Numbered from the stretch's first letter, positions 33,627-42,817 are shown. The stretch is 64,000 nucleotides of DNA from Halohasta litorea (GCF_024494645.1 NZ_JANHDJ010000003.1:310001-374000); one strand, 5' to 3'. Notes: generated by a model not told the origin, from the letters alone. A program made the numbers and translations.

Positions 33627-36600
33627 TTAGAATCCCGTCCGTTCGCGTTCGATCCGCAGTTTCCGTTCGAGTCGCCGGTAGAGCGTCTCGACGACGCGGT
33701 CGACATCGGCGTCGTACGCCAACGACGCCCCGCTGATCGAGTCGCCCAACCCATCGTGTGACCGCCGATCGGGATCTCGTCGAGCGGCAGCCGATCGGAC
33801 CGATTCCTGGTCGGTTGGTGGGGTGGGCTGCCGGTCGGGCCGCTCGACCGGTTCGAAGGGGTCCGACCGGCTCGTCGTCCGATCGTGGCGATCCGACCGG
33901 GGTTGTGGCGTCTCCTGACTGCCTGCACGGCCATCAGTCGCCGTCGACTGCCCCCGCCGGTGGCGGTGGTCAGCGGTGCCACGACTCCCGGCTGCGTCGT
34001 GATCCGATTCGGACCCTCGCTGGCTCAGTGGCTTTTTAAATGTCAGCTGCGGTCGGCTGTTTTCTCTGCTGGAGCCGTCCGTTGCTGCCCGTCTCCGGCC
34101 GGTATTCTGGCTCTGCGATTCGGTCGACGAACCCGCCCCGATAGCCTGCGTCAGCGACGAGGATCGAGCCGACCGTGGCCGCCGACCAGCGACGCGACTG
34201 CTCTCCTGGATTGCAGCATCGGGATTCCGACCGCTATCGCTCGATGCGGTGTTCATCGGACGAGCAGCTGGCACCGACAGCACGGACGCGTCAGGGCCCG
34301 TGTCACCCGGTTCGCGGTCGACCAGCGTGGGGGTCGAACCGATAGAGGTGCGCGACAAGCCGTCCGGATCGAGTCGGGACCGAACGGTGGTGTGCGGAGC
34401 CGTTCCTGGATAGCTGTCGTCACGGGGAGTCACAGTCCGCAAGACGCCGGTCGCCGATCGAGTCCGCCGTGAACGGTTCGTACCCGGCGAGGAACGATCG
34501 GAAGCGATGGCCGTCGACTGTTTAAAAGGCCGATTGAGTACCGAGCGCTTATCCTCCACAACGCCCGTGTCGCTCCGAAGCTGTTCGGAATGCTGTGGGA
34601 CGGACGCTAAACTCGACGACGGATCGGAGTGTTGACCGCCGGGCGAGTGGTTCCGATGGTGTCGGTGAGACGACGGACCGAGCCCCTCAGTGTGCCACAA
34701 CCCACCGGCAGATCGTCGCGGTCGGAATCCAGCCGACTCCGAGGGACGAGGGGTTGGTTCGGACTCGCCGCCCACGGCGGTCGACTGTCGTAATCGGTGG
34801 ATCGGTCGATCGATCGGCTGCGAAAGCCACGACAGAGTGGCGGGTGGCGAATCGGGAGCAACCGAACGGCCAGCCACGTCCTGTCGCGTCGGCAGTCGAG
34901 ACTGGTCGACGTCGGTCTCGGCGGTCCGTGTAGATTGGCGGACAACGGCCAACGCAGGTGGAGTGATGTCCGAGACATCCGAACTGCTCGCGGGAGGGGC
35001 GATACCGGTCGTCTGCGGGGTCGTGACGGTTGGTTCGGTGTCGGTACGGAGGGGCCGTCGAGCGAGCGACGACAGTAACTGATGGCGGTCGGCACTCTGG
35101 CTCGGCTCCAGGACCGACTGCTGTCGAGGGGCAACCGGTCGGCTGGCAGTTGGATCACTGTCACGGGCTGTCGGTCCCGTGTCGTTGGTAGCGGTCAGGG
35201 GATGGCGAGAGACGACCGCCGACTGCCGGAGCGAATGCCTCGGTGATCTCGGCGACGCAGAACCGGCCACAGACTCCTCCGTCTCGGTCGGTGGCGCTGG
35301 TGCTGCCGAATCGGCGTGCCCAAGCGGAGCGAGACGGCCAGCAACTCTCGGGGACGGAACCGCACGGGAAGCCGCAACGGGACGAGACCGAGCCGTCGTC
35401 ACAGCAGTTGTCTCTGGCGTGGCAGTCAGACCGGTTTGTGAGCCAGTCGGGAGCCGACTTTCAGCGATCCGATCCACCGACGCAGAGAGTCCCGACCGGG
35501 ACCGAACTGTCGGCGAGTCCTGATCCGACGGTGAGGGATTCGGTCGTGTGGCGCGACAGGAGAGAGTCGGCCGACGGCTGGCTGTCGAAACCCCATCGGA
35601 GAGCGTGGGAGCGAGTGTTGTCGGTGAGCCACCGGTGAGCTCCGGGTTGTGAGTGGGCCACGACCGGTCACTGCCACCAGCTGGCGGCTGTACAGCAGTC
35701 AGCGTCGGCTGGGAACGGGAGTCAGGGTGTTGTCGAGGTGGCTTTGTAAATCGGAGGGAGCTGGCTGTCACCGGCCATCGAGAGATGTGCACGGAGTCGA
35801 CGCCCCGGGAGTCAGCCGATGGATCGCTTGCCGCGAGCGGAGCAAGCGAGATGTGGGACGCTCGGTGTGGTTGAGGGGTAGGTTCGATGCGGGGCCGCAT
35901 CGGTTCTGGCTGTCGCTGGAGGGTAGCCACCGCTGAGTAAGAGTCGGTGGGGGTCCACGAGCGAGCCGACGGCTGCAGTCGGCGTGGCTGCCGGGACTGC
36001 TGTGAGGGGAGCGACGACGAGTCGTGTGGATGATCAATCCGACTGATAGCGACAGAACTAGCGGGGCCACGATCCTGCCTCTGTGATCGGTGGATCTGAG
36101 ACAAACGATCCGAAACCGGACGAGACCGAGCGGCTGCGTCGGTAGCTGTGGAGGCTCCAGGAGCATCGGCCGTGAGCGCGGTTTGCAGTGCCAACACTGT
36201 CCCCCGAGTGTGTTTTCGGGACGGGCGCCGCTGGCTGTCCGTCGAACGACCGGCGGCAGCCGGTTGCTCCGGCCGTGATGGAACTGTGTTCGCGGGGCGG
36301 CGGCGACCGTGAGAATCTACCGTCGTGAGGGTAGCCTGCTTGTGAGCCGACGGTACCGCTGTGTCGGCGGGCGCAAACACCCGGTCAGTGTGGAATCGTC
36401 GACCGCTAGACGGATCGCCCCGACCTCTGGGACCCACACTGCTCGCCACAGAAACAACGGGGGCGAGCACACGCGTGGGGACGACAGGAGAGGGTAAGCG
36501 GTGCCGACCAGCTGGCTGGTGCCAAGGGCGATTGTCCTCACGAGAAGGAGAGAGTAGTTCCCCCGCCTCTGTGGCTGGTCGGCGGTCGATGCTTGCTGTC

Positions 36601-38174
36601 GATCGGGTCAGAGTGTGATCGACCGAACCAGTGTCGATGACAAAATCGACGCCACTCACCGTGAGTAGGCCGAACGTATTCGTCGAAAACCGACCGGCGG
36701 TTCGCACCGTGAAAGGATCACGTGTAGTCGAAGACTGGCCGATCGGTCTTGTGGAAAGATCGGACATCCGCGGCTGTGTGGTGGACGCTACAATCGGTCT
36801 CTGTGTGAGATTGGGGTCTCCACGAGGTGGGCCGAAATCCGAGCGTGCGGCGTCGGCAGTGATCGGTGGGGATCGGGCCGAGCCGACTGCAGAGTGGATT
36901 GGGCGGGACGAATCCGATGCCCGCCGAGGCTGCGGTGTTTGTGCTTGGGGAGATTGTTCGGGTGTGGGGAACCATCTCCTGGTTGTCAGCAACCCCGAAG
37001 CACGGGATGATACCGAGGTGGTGCCACCAACTCGAAGCGGTGGCTCACTGTCGGCAGTGGCTGCTCTGCTGCGTGCTGCTGGCTGTGTCGTCGGCGCCGA
37101 CCGTGTCGCGCTGTTCGGCGAGGAGCGGGCCGCTGGTTGCGACTGCGTCGAGTGTTGGTCAGCAGCCGCCGGCCATCCTGTCGCGGCTCTAACGGAGACA
37201 GCTGACTGGGTGGTGTGTAACTGGACAGTATCGACGGAAGGCTGTCCGTGATCGACCGCGGCCGCGGCGTGGCGCAGGGACTGCTCAGACTCAGACCGAT
37301 CATGAAACCCGTGCGTACGCGATTCGAATATATCGGTGTCGACAAAGCCGTCAGCCGTGATGACCGAGCCGGATAACCCACCCAAATGGGAAGGCCTGTC
37401 TTGCTCAACGGATCGATAGCGGAGGTCACGCCGCGGTCGGTGGGGACGACTCGCTGGTTGCGAACCCACCCACCCTGCAGTCCCAGAGTCCGCGGTGTGA
37501 GTGTCGGGGGCTGGCTGAGCCGAGTCAGTGAGCGACACCGATGGCTGCGGGTGAGTCCTAACAGACAGCCGATGTGCGGTCGACTGTCCAGGAGCGGTTC
37601 GTCTCGGTCGGTGAGGAACGGGTGGCCATGTTGGCCGATCCTGGACGGATAGTCGAACGGTCGGCGAGGCGTCTGTCGACCGGTTTGCCAGCGGTGGTGA
37701 TTGGTGTTTCTGGCCGGTTTGATGGGGGAAATCCATCGTCGAGGAGCTGCGGGGAGACAACCGATGGAGTGTTGGGATCGTAGTGTCGGCGACACGTGGC
37801 GGACGGTCGTGGTCGGCCGCAACAGTGGATCGATCCTGGAGTGCTGACGACACGTCCGGAGAACCATCCGATGGGCTGTCAAACGGTGTCTCGGTCGGGG
37901 CGTCGGCATGTGGATGACGAAACGTGAGCGTCACCGGACTGCTGTGGCGCGCGAGGCCGAACCCGAGCAGGCCAGTGAACGATCCGCGATCAGTAGGTAG
38001 TCCAGCAGTCACACGGCTTTCGGCGCTCAACACCGTGTCGAACGATGTCGAGACAGTGTCGATACCGCCGGTTCGGCGACCGGCGGCAGTCTCGTGAGAG
38101 GGGTCGGTGACACGGATCGACTGCAGCCGTCTGTCGAGCGGTGAGTCCGCACCCGATCGATGACTGCCGGTCAC
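33627..38174 (-). CDS. Giant basic, disordered CIS protein; tape-measure candidate
   Basis: 1515 residues from a GTG start. Nearly the whole chain is Ser/Thr/Arg/Pro/Gln/Asp-rich and low in hydrophobics, so it is probably disordered; it has no catalytic motif and no membrane segment. It is arginine-rich in an otherwise acidic proteome. Only short hydrophobic patches stand out, for example FGLLTVSGVDFVIDTGS (about 506-522) and FTGLLGFGLARHSSPV near residue 67. The last 25 residues switch to an ordered amphipathic helix, DVDRVVETLYRRLERKLRIE. It abuts the LysM baseplate gene and follows the tail-terminator gene, the neighbourhood where Afp14-type length-determining proteins occur. A ruler or scaffold role is inference. 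No homologue is known to me. Confidence 0.8.
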   Translation of the reverse strand: MTGSHRSGADSPLDRRLQSIRVTDPSHETAAGRRTGGIDTVSTSFDTVLSAESRVTAGLPTDRGSFTGLLGFGLARHSSPVTLTFRHPHADAPTETPFDSPSDGSPDVSSALQDRSTVAADHDRPPRVADTTIPTLHRLSPRSSSTMDFPHQTGQKHQSPPLANRSTDASPTVRLSVQDRPTWPPVPHRPRRTAPGQSTAHRLSVRTHPQPSVSLTDSAQPAPDTHTADSGTAGWVGSQPASRPHRPRRDLRYRSVEQDRPSHLGGLSGSVITADGFVDTDIFESRTHGFHDRSESEQSLRHAAAAVDHGQPSVDTVQLHTTQSAVSVRAATGWPAAADQHSTQSQPAARSSPNSATRSAPTTQPAARSRAATADSEPPLRVGGTTSVSSRASGLLTTRRWFPTPEQSPQAQTPQPRRASDSSRPIHSAVGSARSPPITADAARSDFGPPRGDPNLTQRPIVASTTQPRMSDLSTRPIGQSSTTRDPFTVRTAGRFSTNTFGLLTVSGVDFVIDTGSVDHTLTRSTASIDRRPATEAGELLSPSREDNRPWHQPAGRHRLPSPVVPTRVLAPVVSVASSVGPRGRGDPSSGRRFHTDRVFAPADTAVPSAHKQATLTTVDSHGRRRPANTVPSRPEQPAAAGRSTDSQRRPSRKHTRGTVLALQTALTADAPGASTATDAAARSRPVSDRLSQIHRSQRQDRGPASSVAISRIDHPHDSSSLPSQQSRQPRRLQPSARSWTPTDSYSAVATLQRQPEPMRPRIEPTPQPHRASHISLAPLAASDPSADSRGVDSVHISRWPVTASSLRFTKPPRQHPDSRSQPTLTAVQPPAGGSDRSWPTHNPELTGGSPTTLAPTLSDGVSTASRRPTLSCRATRPNPSPSDQDSPTVRSRSGLSASVDRIAESRLPTGSQTGLTATPETTAVTTARSRPVAASRAVPSPRVAGRLAPLGHADSAAPAPPTETEESVAGSASPRSPRHSLRQSAVVSRHPLTATNDTGPTARDSDPTASRPVAPRQQSVLEPSQSADRHQLLSSLARRPLRTDTEPTVTTPQTTGIAPPASSSDVSDITPPALAVVRQSTRTAETDVDQSRLPTRQDVAGRSVAPDSPPATLSWLSQPIDRPIHRLRQSTAVGGESEPTPRPSESAGFRPRRSAGGLWHTEGLGPSSHRHHRNHSPGGQHSDPSSSLASVPQHSEQLRSDTGVVEDKRSVLNRPFKQSTAIASDRSSPGTNRSRRTRSATGVLRTVTPRDDSYPGTAPHTTVRSRLDPDGLSRTSIGSTPTLVDREPGDTGPDASVLSVPAARPMNTASSDSGRNPDAAIQESSRVAGRRPRSARSSSLTQAIGAGSSTESQSQNTGRRRAATDGSSRENSRPQLTFKKPLSQRGSESDHDAAGSRGTADHRHRRGQSTATDGRAGSQETPQPRSDRHDRTTSRSDPFEPVERPDRQPTPPTDQESVRSAAARRDPDRRSHDGLGDSISGASLAYDADVDRVVETLYRRLERKLRIERERTGF

Positions 38175-38286
38175 GGCCGCTCGACCCCCCGAGTGACCCC
38201 GGCAGATCGGAGCGAGCCGCCGATCGGTCGTCTGGAATCAGGTCGATACATACAGAGCTGTTAGGATACGTTGGCCAGCATCCCAC

Positions 38287-38296
38287 ATTTAAAATT
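38287..38296 (-). promoter_or_regulatory. Candidate internal promoter before the giant CIS gene
   Basis: Minus-strand TTTTAAAT lies in an AT-rich patch in the 175-bp gap between the tail-terminator gene and the 1515-residue gene. The start of transcription would fall near 38264, giving a leader of about 90 nt. Confidence 0.35.
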
Positions 38297-38349
38297 TCGT
38301 GCCGGGAGGCGGTCCAGCGGGCAGTGGGTAGCGATCCGGTCAAGGGTGA

Positions 38350-38961
38350 TTAGCTATCGGTCGTGCGGTCGACCGTCGTCTCACGATCGGTGACCGGAAC
38401 GACCTCTTCACGCTGCCGTGAGTCGATCAACACTGGCCCGACGTGGTAGACGGCCGACGGTTGGAAGGCGGCCTCGGGAACCGTCGACCAGAGCCCCGAG
38501 AGCTCGTCGATCGAGGCGTTCACCAGCGAAATCTGCAGTTCGAGCTCCGGATCCAGCGAGCCAGCGAGCTGATCGCCGGTCAAAACGGCGTTGTCGTGGA
38601 ACGTCTGCATCGCCAACCCCAGTATCCGTTGTTGTTCGACTGTTGCCGCAGCCCCGTCATCGGTGCTACCCGGATAGGCGGTCACGAGATAGTAGAGATC
38701 CAACGCGAGCGGCGGCTCTTGGGAGACGGTTGGGTCTCCAGTATGGCGAGCCGCCTCGGTGTTTTTCATTGCGGCGTTCTCCTCGACCCGATACAATGAC
38801 AGCGACAGCCGGGTCTCGGAGTCCGTACTCACTTCATCGGGGGCAACCAGCGAAACCGCCTTGCCGTCCATCGAAAATACGTCGTCGCGGGCGGCAAACC
38901 GATCCCGAAGCAACCCACGCAGCGTCTCGCTCACATCCGCTATTGCGGTGTACGAAGCCAT
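38350..38961 (-). CDS. CIS tail terminator protein, DUF4255/Pvc16-like
   Basis: 203 residues. ETLRGLLRDRFAARDDVFSM, RLSLSLYRVEENAAMKNTEA, PLALDLYYLVTAYPG and AEQQRILGLAMQTFHDNAVL-like blocks match the DUF4255 family, named after Pvc16/Afp16, which caps the sheath-tube end distal to the baseplate. It is the first gene of the CIS series. The sequence after residue 185 (DSRQREEVVPVTDRETTVDR) is a charged tail. Confidence 0.92.
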   Translation of the reverse strand: MASYTAIADVSETLRGLLRDRFAARDDVFSMDGKAVSLVAPDEVSTDSETRLSLSLYRVEENAAMKNTEAARHTGDPTVSQEPPLALDLYYLVTAYPGSTDDGAAATVEQQRILGLAMQTFHDNAVLTGDQLAGSLDPELELQISLVNASIDELSGLWSTVPEAAFQPSAVYHVGPVLIDSRQREEVVPVTDRETTVDRTTDS

Positions 38962-39064
38962 ATACGTCGGTTAGCGTGTGCGCTTCCTAGCAATCAAGAC
39001 AGTTATCGAACAGATCATGGTGACGAATGTGTGTCCGACACGGATATACCTTTCACTAGTACAG

Positions 39065-39076
39065 TATTTTAAATAC
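39065..39076 (+). promoter_or_regulatory. TATA box of the membrane-protein gene diverging from the CIS
   Basis: TATTTTAAATAC is centred about 29 nt before the ATG at 39101. This supports that start over the more distant in-frame start at 38978 and predicts a leaderless transcript. Confidence 0.6.
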
Positions 39077-39100
39077 GATAACCAATCCAAAGCGGCACAA

Positions 39101-40222
39101 ATGCTCCTCGCGCGTCTCAAAAAGAGCGGACGAAAATACGCTGCAAAGTATCTCCGGCTGACGCTCCTGTCGCTGGTTGTCGCCGCCGTTGTGACAGCCG
39201 TTATCAGTGCAGTCGGGAATCCACGCCAGATTTCAGTGCTTCCCGAACGCCTCGGCCCGCCGCTCGTGGGAGTCTTCATACAGGTACTCGTCGTATGTTT
39301 CGTGGGTGGGTTGATTATCCGTCTGGTCAGCGCCCACAGTGCTGATCTTAAGCAGGCCTGGAACGAGCGGATCGGTGGTCCACTCGTCGACCGGTGGACC
39401 GGACTGGCACGACGAACCAGGGCCATCATCACGGGGGTGGCGACAGCAGTCGTCGCCGGGACCGCTGCCGCAGTCGCAGGGGTCGTCTACCCGGTCCCGC
39501 TGTCGCTGATCGGGGCCGTCGCGCTGTTCGCATGGCCAGTGGGAACCTACTGGTCGCTTCGACGGCAGTCGACCGCCGAGTCCGCAAACATCGGCAAGTC
39601 GGTCGTCGTCCGAAGTCGGTATGCCGACCTTCGACAGCAGGAAACGCGGACGGTTGCCCTGTTGGGTGGCTTCCTGATCGCGGCAGCCACCGGTACCGGA
39701 CTGTGGCTGTTAGGTGTCGACACCGCAGCGACAGCCGGGATCGCCGGACTCGTCTGGCTGGTGGCCACAGTGATCGTCTACAACCGATACGAGACGATAC
39801 TCACCGAACGAACAGCGCTCGCTATCGTTGCCACAACGACCACGACCGAAAGCGACGGGCTCGAACTCATGATCAAAAACCGGGGCGAAGAGACGGTCGA
39901 CCTCACGAACCCGACACTCGAAGACACGACGCACGAACGCTACCGGATCGAACGACAGTTCACGCTCCAACCAGGAGGGTGTGCCACGATTCAACTCCCG
40001 GCGTCGTTCACGTGGTCGACGACGACTGCGGAACGAACGCTCCCACTGGGCTACACGCTCGACCGGAGTCAAGCGGTCCCGATCGTCTACACCCAACAAG
40101 GGACAGCCTTCGAACTCCAACACGACGGCCAAACCGAGGAGAACACAGCATGGGCCGGGAGCGACGAGACGTACACACCGGAGCCGACGACCGTCTCGAA
40201 CGGAGCCCACAGCCAGGATTAG
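39101..40222 (+). CDS. Polytopic membrane protein of unknown function
   Basis: 373 residues from the ATG at 39101. Membrane segments are visible near LTLLSLVVAAVVTAVISAV, LVGVFIQVLVVCFVGGLII, AIITGVATAVVAGTAAAVAG, LSLIGAVALFAWPVG, and a pair at ALLGGFLIAAATGTGLWLLG and AGIAGLVWLVATVIVY. A C-terminal soluble domain of about 120 residues with beta-like sequence follows (GLELMIKNRGEETVDLTNPTL), recalling a small Ig-like fold. It diverges from the CIS tail-terminator gene and precedes another membrane-protein gene. No family is recognised. Confidence 0.75.
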   Translation: MLLARLKKSGRKYAAKYLRLTLLSLVVAAVVTAVISAVGNPRQISVLPERLGPPLVGVFIQVLVVCFVGGLIIRLVSAHSADLKQAWNERIGGPLVDRWTGLARRTRAIITGVATAVVAGTAAAVAGVVYPVPLSLIGAVALFAWPVGTYWSLRRQSTAESANIGKSVVVRSRYADLRQQETRTVALLGGFLIAAATGTGLWLLGVDTAATAGIAGLVWLVATVIVYNRYETILTERTALAIVATTTTTESDGLELMIKNRGEETVDLTNPTLEDTTHERYRIERQFTLQPGGCATIQLPASFTWSTTTAERTLPLGYTLDRSQAVPIVYTQQGTAFELQHDGQTEENTAWAGSDETYTPEPTTVSNGAHSQD

Positions 40223-40303
40223 GAACCGGATCGGGGGCGAATCGAGGCCGTTTCGGAGCAGAGCTTAGTAATCGTTATACGGCGGCTGTCCATTGGCTGA
40301 ATT

Positions 40304-41140
40304 ATGCAACGACGCGCTGTGGCAGTGTATGTCGCGTTCTTCGTGCTCATCGCGGCAGCGTCATACACGCTTCTCGCGACGGCCGAAGAGCCGACAATCA
40401 CGCTCGAAAATGCCGAGTACGAGCTCTCACAGAACGATACGTTCAGTGTGGGTGGCCAACAGTACACTGTAACCAGTATCGAGGAGGGTGAGGACGGCAG
40501 TGGATCGGGAACCCTCGAATGGACTGAAACTGACGTCGAGATGACCGAGACGTGGGCCAACGAGTCGACGGTCGAAATCGGTGGCACCGAGTGGACGGTG
40601 CTGATCGAGGGCGACGCGGCGAACGCCACCTCGTTCACCTTCGAGGAGGTCGTCGATCGACAGGCGATCCTCGAAGACGATCCGGACGTGCTCAATGAAA
40701 CCCAAGAGGTCGACGGCGAGGAGTACGTTGTCGACCAGTCGAGTGGGGAAAACGACCTCATCCCGGCCGAGGAGTACTTCGGTGCACCGGCCACACAGAC
40801 CGCCAGCGTTGGCGATAGCTTCACCTACAACGATCAGACGGTGACCGTCGACGAGATTGGAGCTAATGGCGTCACTGTGGCGTGGACCCAAGATCAGACG
40901 AACACGATCGACCTCGCCCACGAGGGGACGAGTGAACTCGCCGACGACAACGAGTATCTGGTCTTCTTCCCCGGTGACGGGACCGTAATGTTGACACAGG
41001 ACACCTCAAGCTACGATGCACAGGTCGAAGCCCAACAGGAGTTCTCCGAGCGACAAACCGGATTCCGGTGGACGACGTTCACCTCGCTGCTGTTCGCACT
41101 GTCGCTGATCGCGTTCGCCTTCCTGCCATCGCGGTACTAA
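40304..41140 (+). CDS. Membrane protein with large extracytoplasmic domain
   Basis: 278 residues. One membrane segment at the N-terminus (VAVYVAFFVLIAAASYTLLA) and one at the C-terminus (FTSLLFALSLIAFAFL) enclose about 225 acidic residues rich in Thr, Glu and Val with NxT/S sites, presumably outside the cell. Repeated beta-strand-like stretches (SVGGQQYTVTSIEEGEDG, FTYNDQTVTVDEIGANGVTV) suggest two copies of a small beta domain. It follows the previous membrane-protein gene with an 81-bp gap in the same direction. Function unknown. Confidence 0.75.
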   Translation: MQRRAVAVYVAFFVLIAAASYTLLATAEEPTITLENAEYELSQNDTFSVGGQQYTVTSIEEGEDGSGSGTLEWTETDVEMTETWANESTVEIGGTEWTVLIEGDAANATSFTFEEVVDRQAILEDDPDVLNETQEVDGEEYVVDQSSGENDLIPAEEYFGAPATQTASVGDSFTYNDQTVTVDEIGANGVTVAWTQDQTNTIDLAHEGTSELADDNEYLVFFPGDGTVMLTQDTSSYDAQVEAQQEFSERQTGFRWTTFTSLLFALSLIAFAFLPSRY

Positions 41141-41161
41141 ACGGCGGTAGCTACAACCGGC

Positions 41162-42244
41162 TCACAGTTCCGGGTGGCGCTCGGCGAGGCCGTCCCGCCA
41201 GTCGACGCCCACCGGTTCGTGTGTGACCGTATACCCCTCTGCAGTGCGTTCGATATCCGAAATACTGACCAGCTGGAGCGGCATCTCCTGTTTCGTCATC
41301 ACCGAGAACTCGTAGTGGTCGGCCTCATATTCGAATGATTCGCCGTCAGCACGGCGGTCCGCAACGAACTGTTCGTGTGACCGGAGCCGGTCAGCAACGA
41401 TGCGGTCTGTTACTGCAGAGATACCTTCGACGCGCTCGGCGAAGGCGGATTCGAACCCCGAATCAAGTTCCTTGCCGACCGAGTTCCGCCCGGCGGCCAT
41501 TGCGGCGAGTGTCGTGGTTCCAGTCCCCCAGAACGGATCGAAGACGGTGTCGCCGTACACTGAGTACATATTGATAAGCCGGTACGGAATGGTGATCGGG
41601 TAGGCCGCAGATCGATCTCGCTCTTCGGTTCCGGTGAGCTGTTGATGTCGACCGGTGATCCCCGTCCAGAGGTCGCTGAACCACTCGTTTCGCTCCTCCC
41701 AAAAGTAGGCTGCCGTATACCGCCGATCGGCGTTCGGCTCGAAGGTACGGGAGTCGGTGCCGTTTCTGAACACTAAGAGGTGTTCGTGCTCGAGTGTGGC
41801 GTAGGCGTTCGGCGGCAACATACCCGAGCCCATGAACTTGGCGGCGCTGTTGGTCGGCTTCCGCCAGAGAATCGACGGCAGCGGCTCGAACCCCAGCTCG
41901 TCGAACGCCGAGACGATACGGGCGTGGTTCTGATACCGACGAAACGAGCCATCGAGGCTGCGCGTGGCATCGCCGATATTGATACAGGCGATACCGCCGT
42001 CGACGAGAACATCCCGAAGCTCTTCCCACACAGAATCGAGTGCCGTGTGCATCGCCTCGAAGGCTGCACGGCCGCGGCCAGCAGCGAGATAGCCTTCGAT
42101 CGTCGGATCGAGCGAGCCGAACAGCTCGTCCCACATTTCGATCATGGGATACGGCGGTGAGGTGACTACGAGGTCGACCGAATTCGAGTTGAGACGATCG
42201 AGCGACCGGGAGTCACCGATATGGACGCGGTGGTCCGTTTCCAT
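41162..42244 (-). CDS. zim: N4-cytosine-type DNA methyltransferase, probable CTAG methylase (Zim family)
   Basis: 360 residues, beta-class order: catalytic motif TSPPYPMIEMWDELF (near residue 28) comes before the S-adenosylmethionine motif VFDPFWGTGTTTLAAMAAGR (near 235). TSPPY rather than DPPY points to N4-cytosine methylation. Sequence and length resemble the widely conserved haloarchaeal Zim protein that modifies CTAG, a strongly under-represented tetramer in haloarchaea. No restriction endonuclease gene is adjacent, so it appears to be an orphan. The CTAG specificity is by resemblance only. Confidence 0.8.
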   Translation of the reverse strand: METDHRVHIGDSRSLDRLNSNSVDLVVTSPPYPMIEMWDELFGSLDPTIEGYLAAGRGRAAFEAMHTALDSVWEELRDVLVDGGIACINIGDATRSLDGSFRRYQNHARIVSAFDELGFEPLPSILWRKPTNSAAKFMGSGMLPPNAYATLEHEHLLVFRNGTDSRTFEPNADRRYTAAYFWEERNEWFSDLWTGITGRHQQLTGTEERDRSAAYPITIPYRLINMYSVYGDTVFDPFWGTGTTTLAAMAAGRNSVGKELDSGFESAFAERVEGISAVTDRIVADRLRSHEQFVADRRADGESFEYEADHYEFSVMTKQEMPLQLVSISDIERTAEGYTVTHEPVGVDWRDGLAERHPEL

Positions 42245-42347
42245 TGGGCGTACCTCTTCCGTGCCGAGTAAAACCCCTTGGCACTGGTTCGCACTCTGTG
42301 ATAATTACCGGCAGGCTACCGATAGAAGGGACTGTCTACCGATGGCC

Positions 42348-42737
42348 CTAGACATCGAAGCCGCTGGCGTCGTCCTCTTCGAGCATCCGCTCGGCTTCGT
42401 CGACCGATTCAGCCTGCTCGCCGTTGTAGCCGACATCCCGCGACCGCCGCTCGAAGGCGTTGACGACCACTTGGTTGGTATCACCGTCGATGACACGGAT
42501 CGCCCGATTTAACCCCATCTCCTTGAGTTCGCCCTGTGCGACCTTGATCGGTTTGGCAGCCTCCGGCGATGGGGGTCGAAAGCCCGACAGATCGTTGATG
42601 ATGTCGAAGCCCGACTGGAGTTTCTCGGCCTCCGAGAGCGTTTTGTCGGCTGCGTCCTGCATCTCATCGGCGTCGACGCGGCCAGTGATATCGAGGTAGA
42701 GCCTGTTGTGCGACGTGTCAGCCCGAATATCGAACAT
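42348..42737 (-). CDS. STAS/SpoIIAA-like protein
   Basis: 129 residues from the ATG at 42737; a TATA-like AGTATAATG on the minus strand (about 42762-42770) lies about 28 nt before it, so the longer frame from 42767 is less likely. The pattern MFDIRADTSHNRLYLDITGRVDADEMQ followed by FDIINDLSGFRP resembles STAS or SpoIIAA-like folds, in which small acidic domains bind partners or lipids. No conserved phosphorylation serine can be assigned. Function unknown. Confidence 0.65.
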   Translation of the reverse strand: MFDIRADTSHNRLYLDITGRVDADEMQDAADKTLSEAEKLQSGFDIINDLSGFRPPSPEAAKPIKVAQGELKEMGLNRAIRVIDGDTNQVVVNAFERRSRDVGYNGEQAESVDEAERMLEEDDASGFDV

Positions 42738-42817
42738 ACTAACGAATAACACGGGAGATACGCACATTATACTTCGGTCATTTGTATCAAATACAATATT
42801 TAGGGAAGATCAACAAA

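Noticed and set aside
36631-37909. Several frames of 200-300 residues on both strands inside the giant CIS gene
   Set aside because: They have no motifs and occur because the low-complexity Arg/Ser/Thr codons leave other frames open; the 1515-residue frame is uninterrupted and fits the operon.
18382-38961. Interpretation of the tail genes as a complete prophage
   Set aside because: No capsid, portal, terminase, integrase or lysis gene lies within or directly beside the locus, and the tail genes are of the Afp/PVC type (DUF4255, LysM, PAAR, split hub and spike).
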